Positions 61,316-64,000 of a DNA stretch of 64,000 nt are shown piece after piece (position 1 is the stretch's first letter; each line of letters starts with the position of its first letter). This DNA is from Oscillospiraceae bacterium (lineage in GTDB: Bacteria > Bacillota > Clostridia > Oscillospirales > Oscillospiraceae). Position numbers and translations under genes: made by a program. The stretch is from contig JAFXTU010000056.1 of NCBI GenBank assembly GCA_017535635.1, positions 1 to 64,000 on the forward strand. Reading direction: 5' to 3'. The notes beneath the pieces were generated by a model that saw only the letters and a program-made list of their open reading frames with translations, had not been told where the DNA came from and made no database searches.

Positions 61316-62662
61316 ATGGAAAAAATCAAACCCAGAACTCTTTCCGGCTTTATGGAGCTCCTGCCGGGGCCCCAGAGCCAGATGGACGCCGTTTTGGACG
61401 TGCTGCGGGAGACCTACGCCCTCTTCGGCTTTGTGAACATCGACACCCCCATCCTGGAGGCCAGCGAAGTGCTCCTGGCCAAGGGCGGTGGGGAGACGGA
61501 GAAGCAGATCTACCGCTTCGAGAAGGGTGACACGGACCTGAGCATGCGCTTCGATCTCACCGTGCCCCTGGCCAAGTATGTGGCCATGAACTACGGCCAG
61601 CTGGCCTTCCCCTTCCGCCGCTGTCAGATAGGCAAGGTCTACCGGGGGGAGCGGGCCCAGCGGGGCCGCTTCCGGGAATTCTACCAGGCGGACGTGGACG
61701 TGATCGGCGACGGCAGCCTGGACCCGGCCAACGAGGCGGAGATGGTGGCGGTGATCTGCGAGACCTTCCGCCGGCTGGGGCTGAGCCGCTTCGTCATCCG
61801 CATGAACAACCGCCGCTTCCTGAACGGGCTTTTTGAATACCTGGGCCTGAAGGAGCAGTCCGCCGCCGTCCTGGGGGCCATCGACAAGCTGGAGAAGATC
61901 GGCCGGGAGAAGGTGCTGGAAGTTCTCTGCGCCCTGGACGGGGTGACGCCCGAGAGCGCCGGGCAGCTGCTGGACATCGTCTCGGCTGAGGACCCGGAGG
62001 GCATGCTGGACTCCCTCAGCGGGAAGAGCGAAGCCCTGGACAAGGGCATTTCCGAGCTGCGGCAGGTGACGGGGCTCCTTCCCGCCTTCGGCGTCCCGGC
62101 GGACAAGTGGAAGCTGGACCTCACCATCGCCAGAGGCCTGGACTACTACACCGGCACCGTCTACGAGACCACCCTCCTGGACTACCCGGAGGTGGGCTCC
62201 GTCTGCTCCGGGGGCCGCTACGACGACCTGGCGGAGTACTACACCGACAAAAAGCTCCCCGGCGTGGGGGTCAGCATCGGCGTGAGCCGCCTCTTCTTCA
62301 TTCTCCAGGACCAGGGGCTGCTGCGTGAGGAGGCTGTGAGGCCCCCCTGCGACGCCCTGGTGATCCCCATGGGGGACGTGCTGGACGCGGCGGTGACCGC
62401 CTCCACGGCTCTGCGGAGCGCGGGGGTCCGCACCCAGCTCTACATGGAGCAAAAGAAGGTGAAGGCGAAGTTCGCCTATGCGGACAAGCTGGGGGTCCCC
62501 TACGCCGTCGTCGTGGGAGAAGAGGAAAAGCAAAACGGCACCGTCGCCCTGAAGGACCTGCGCTCCGGCGACCAGGAGACCATGACGGCGGCGGAAGCGG
62601 CAAAGATAATCTTAGAGGGTCTGCCCTCCCGGGCGGCCCCCGTGCAGGAAAAGAGGAAGTAA
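61316..62662 (+). CDS. hisS: Histidyl-tRNA synthetase
   Basis: A 448-residue class II synthetase charging tRNA-His. Motif 2 is YRGERAQRGRFREFYQ, the histidine-specific signature is ARGLDYYTG with CSGGRYDDL, and a C-terminal anticodon-binding domain starts near residue 340. N-terminal LSGFMELLPG differs from the more common GTxD form but keeps the domain. AAGGA precedes the ATG. It is followed one base later by aspS, the common hisS-aspS pair of Firmicutes. Confidence 0.95.
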   Translation: MEKIKPRTLSGFMELLPGPQSQMDAVLDVLRETYALFGFVNIDTPILEASEVLLAKGGGETEKQIYRFEKGDTDLSMRFDLTVPLAKYVAMNYGQLAFPFRRCQIGKVYRGERAQRGRFREFYQADVDVIGDGSLDPANEAEMVAVICETFRRLGLSRFVIRMNNRRFLNGLFEYLGLKEQSAAVLGAIDKLEKIGREKVLEVLCALDGVTPESAGQLLDIVSAEDPEGMLDSLSGKSEALDKGISELRQVTGLLPAFGVPADKWKLDLTIARGLDYYTGTVYETTLLDYPEVGSVCSGGRYDDLAEYYTDKKLPGVGVSIGVSRLFFILQDQGLLREEAVRPPCDALVIPMGDVLDAAVTASTALRSAGVRTQLYMEQKKVKAKFAYADKLGVPYAVVVGEEEKQNGTVALKDLRSGDQETMTAAEAAKIILEGLPSRAAPVQEKRK

Positions 62663-62663
62663 G

Positions 62664-64000
62664 ATGACACAGATGCGCACCCATACCTGCGGGGAGCTTC
62701 GGCTCAGTAATGTGGGAGAAAAGGTGACCCTTTCCGGCTGGCTGGAAAACCTCCGGCTGGTGGGCTCCAACCTGGGCTTTGCCGTCCTGCGTGACTTCTA
62801 CGGCACCACCCAGGCCGTCATTGAAAACGAGGAGCTTTTGAAGTCCTTCCGTGGCATCAACAAGGAATCCACCGTTCAGATCACGGGCACCGTGCGGGAG
62901 CGGGACAGCAAGAACCCCAAGCAGGCCACCGGCGATATCGAGGTGGTGCCCGAGAGCGTCACCATCCTGGGCCGCTGCCGCTATAACGAGCTGCCCTTTG
63001 AAGTGAACCGCAGCCGGGAGGCCGGCGAGGACACCCGGCTGAAATACCGCTATCTGGACCTGCGCAACCCCGAAGTCAAAAAGAACATCATCCTCAGAAG
63101 CAATGTGGTGGCCGAGCTGCGGCGGCTCATGACCGAGCGGGGCTTTCTGGAGATCACCACCCCCATCCTCACCGCCTCCAGCCCGGAGGGGGCGCGGGAC
63201 TACCTGGTGCCCGCCCGGAAGCATCCCGGCAAGTTCTACGCCCTGCCCCAGGCCCCCCAGCAGTTCAAGCAGCTTTTGATGACCGCGGGCTTCGACCGCT
63301 ATTTCCAGATCGCCCCCTGCTTCCGGGACGAGGACGCCAGAGGCGACCGTACCCCTGGGGAATTCTACCAGCTGGATATGGAAATGGCCTTCGCCTCCCA
63401 GGACGACGTGCTGGGGGTGCTGGAATCCGTGATCGAGCCGGTCTTCCGCAAGTTCGGCCTCTATGAGCGGGTGACCCCGGCCCCCTTCCGCCGCATCCGC
63501 TATAACGATGCCATGGAGCTCTACGGCACCGACAAGCCGGACCTCCGGATCGATCTCCTGATTTCCGACACCACGGAGCTGCTGGGAGACATCGGCTTTG
63601 AGCCCTTTGCGGGAAACACGGTGAAGGCCATTGTCGTCACCGACTTCGACGCGACCCGCAAACAGATCGACAAGCTCTGCGCAGACGTGGAGGTCCAGGC
63701 CGGGCAGAAGCCCTACTGGTTCCGAATGGATGAAGCCGGCGAGCTGGTGGGCGGCATCGCCAAATTCCTCCAGCCGGTGAAGGAGCAGGTGGTTTCCGCC
63801 CTGGGGCTGAAACCAGGCTGCTTTGTGGGCCTCGCCGCAGGCAAAAAGGCTGCTGCCCAGAAGACCGCCGGCGTCCTGCGGGTAAAGCTGGGCGCTCTCT
63901 GCCCCAGGCACATGGACCGGGAGCAGTATCAGATCTGCTGGATCGTGGACTTTCCCATGTACGAGATCGGGGAGGAGAGCGGCGAGCTGGAATTCTGCCA
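62664..64000 (+). CDS. aspS: Aspartyl-tRNA synthetase (partial, N-terminal ~445 residues)
   Basis: Class II synthetase charging tRNA-Asp, read to the window edge without a stop. The N-terminal OB-fold anticodon domain starts LRLSNVGEKVTLSGW; motif 2 region is CFRDEDARGDRTPGEFYQLD, and the bacterial insertion (GAD) domain covers the later part, with QPVKEQVVSALGL. About 140 C-terminal residues including motif 3 are missing. The ATG lies one base after the hisS stop with GAGGAA upstream. Whether it also charges tRNA-Asn cannot be decided here. Confidence 0.96.
   Translation, partial: MTQMRTHTCGELRLSNVGEKVTLSGWLENLRLVGSNLGFAVLRDFYGTTQAVIENEELLKSFRGINKESTVQITGTVRERDSKNPKQATGDIEVVPESVTILGRCRYNELPFEVNRSREAGEDTRLKYRYLDLRNPEVKKNIILRSNVVAELRRLMTERGFLEITTPILTASSPEGARDYLVPARKHPGKFYALPQAPQQFKQLLMTAGFDRYFQIAPCFRDEDARGDRTPGEFYQLDMEMAFASQDDVLGVLESVIEPVFRKFGLYERVTPAPFRRIRYNDAMELYGTDKPDLRIDLLISDTTELLGDIGFEPFAGNTVKAIVVTDFDATRKQIDKLCADVEVQAGQKPYWFRMDEAGELVGGIAKFLQPVKEQVVSALGLKPGCFVGLAAGKKAAAQKTAGVLRVKLGALCPRHMDREQYQICWIVDFPMYEIGEESGELEFC

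Overview
The window is very GC-rich coding DNA from what looks like a gut-type Clostridia (Bacillota), most likely an Oscillospiraceae relative. The grounds are the DnaD plus DnaI helicase-loader pair, BlaI/BlaR1-type regulators, SLH-domain surface proteins, a GH25 lysozyme, MreC/MreD/PBP2 followed by MinD, and canonical sigma-A promoters (several with perfect TATAAT boxes). Family assignments rest on motifs I recognise by eye; no database search was run.

Layout. 1-2834: 5' two thirds of rpoB (minus) with its own strong promoter, divergent from a Gpi18-like membrane mannosyltransferase. 4.5-8.0 kb: a MITE-like inverted repeat, then a two-gene coenzyme-B12 module, a fused glutamate-mutase-type E-S mutase and its MutL reactivase. 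8.0-8.6 kb: BrnT-type toxin-antitoxin pair. 8.7-12.5 kb: melibiose/raffinose operon (GPH symporter plus GH36 alpha-galactosidase). 12.5-15.2 kb: BlaR1/BlaI pair 1. 15.3-16.0 kb: Phd/PIN toxin-antitoxin. 16.0-20.3 kb: GH25 lysozyme, HflK, HflC and an ArsC/Spx-like protein. 20.5-24.0 kb: LysR regulator, an AT-rich gene remnant, a solitary nucleotidyltransferase, an SLH protein. 23.6-31.0 kb (minus): a chain of transglutaminase/SLH protein, MFS transporter, trmB, xth, dusB, ECF sigma, anti-sigma and a C_GCAxxG_C_C protein. 31.3-34.7 kb: an SDR enzyme and a triple-repeat surface lipoprotein. 34.8-40.3 kb: sugar ABC transporter (ATPase gene frameshifted) and cysK. 40.5-45.5 kb: CtpE-like P-type ATPase, aminotransferase, aldehyde dehydrogenase. 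45.7-50.8 kb: BlaI/BlaR1 pair 2 with a giant 1594-residue sensor. 50.9-53.8 kb: PfkB kinase, dnaI, dnaD. 54.0-60.0 kb: U32 peptidase, maf (frameshifted), mreC, mreD, PBP2. 60.1-64.0 kb: minD-like, mgsA-like, hisS, aspS (cut by the window end).

Most interesting points: the fused B12 mutase keeps the carboxylate-binding arginines and adenosine contacts of glutamate mutase but has proline where the amino-group-binding glutamate should be; the mgsA-like gene lacks catalytic residues; MinD has no MinC/MinE neighbour and lacks the C-terminal membrane helix; a BlaR1-type sensor carries a duplicated ~400-residue ectodomain; a lipoprotein has three ~215-residue repeats behind an 18-bp minisatellite; and two genes (msmX-type ATPase, maf) are each broken by one missing base in a homopolymer run, which could be sequencing error or real decay.
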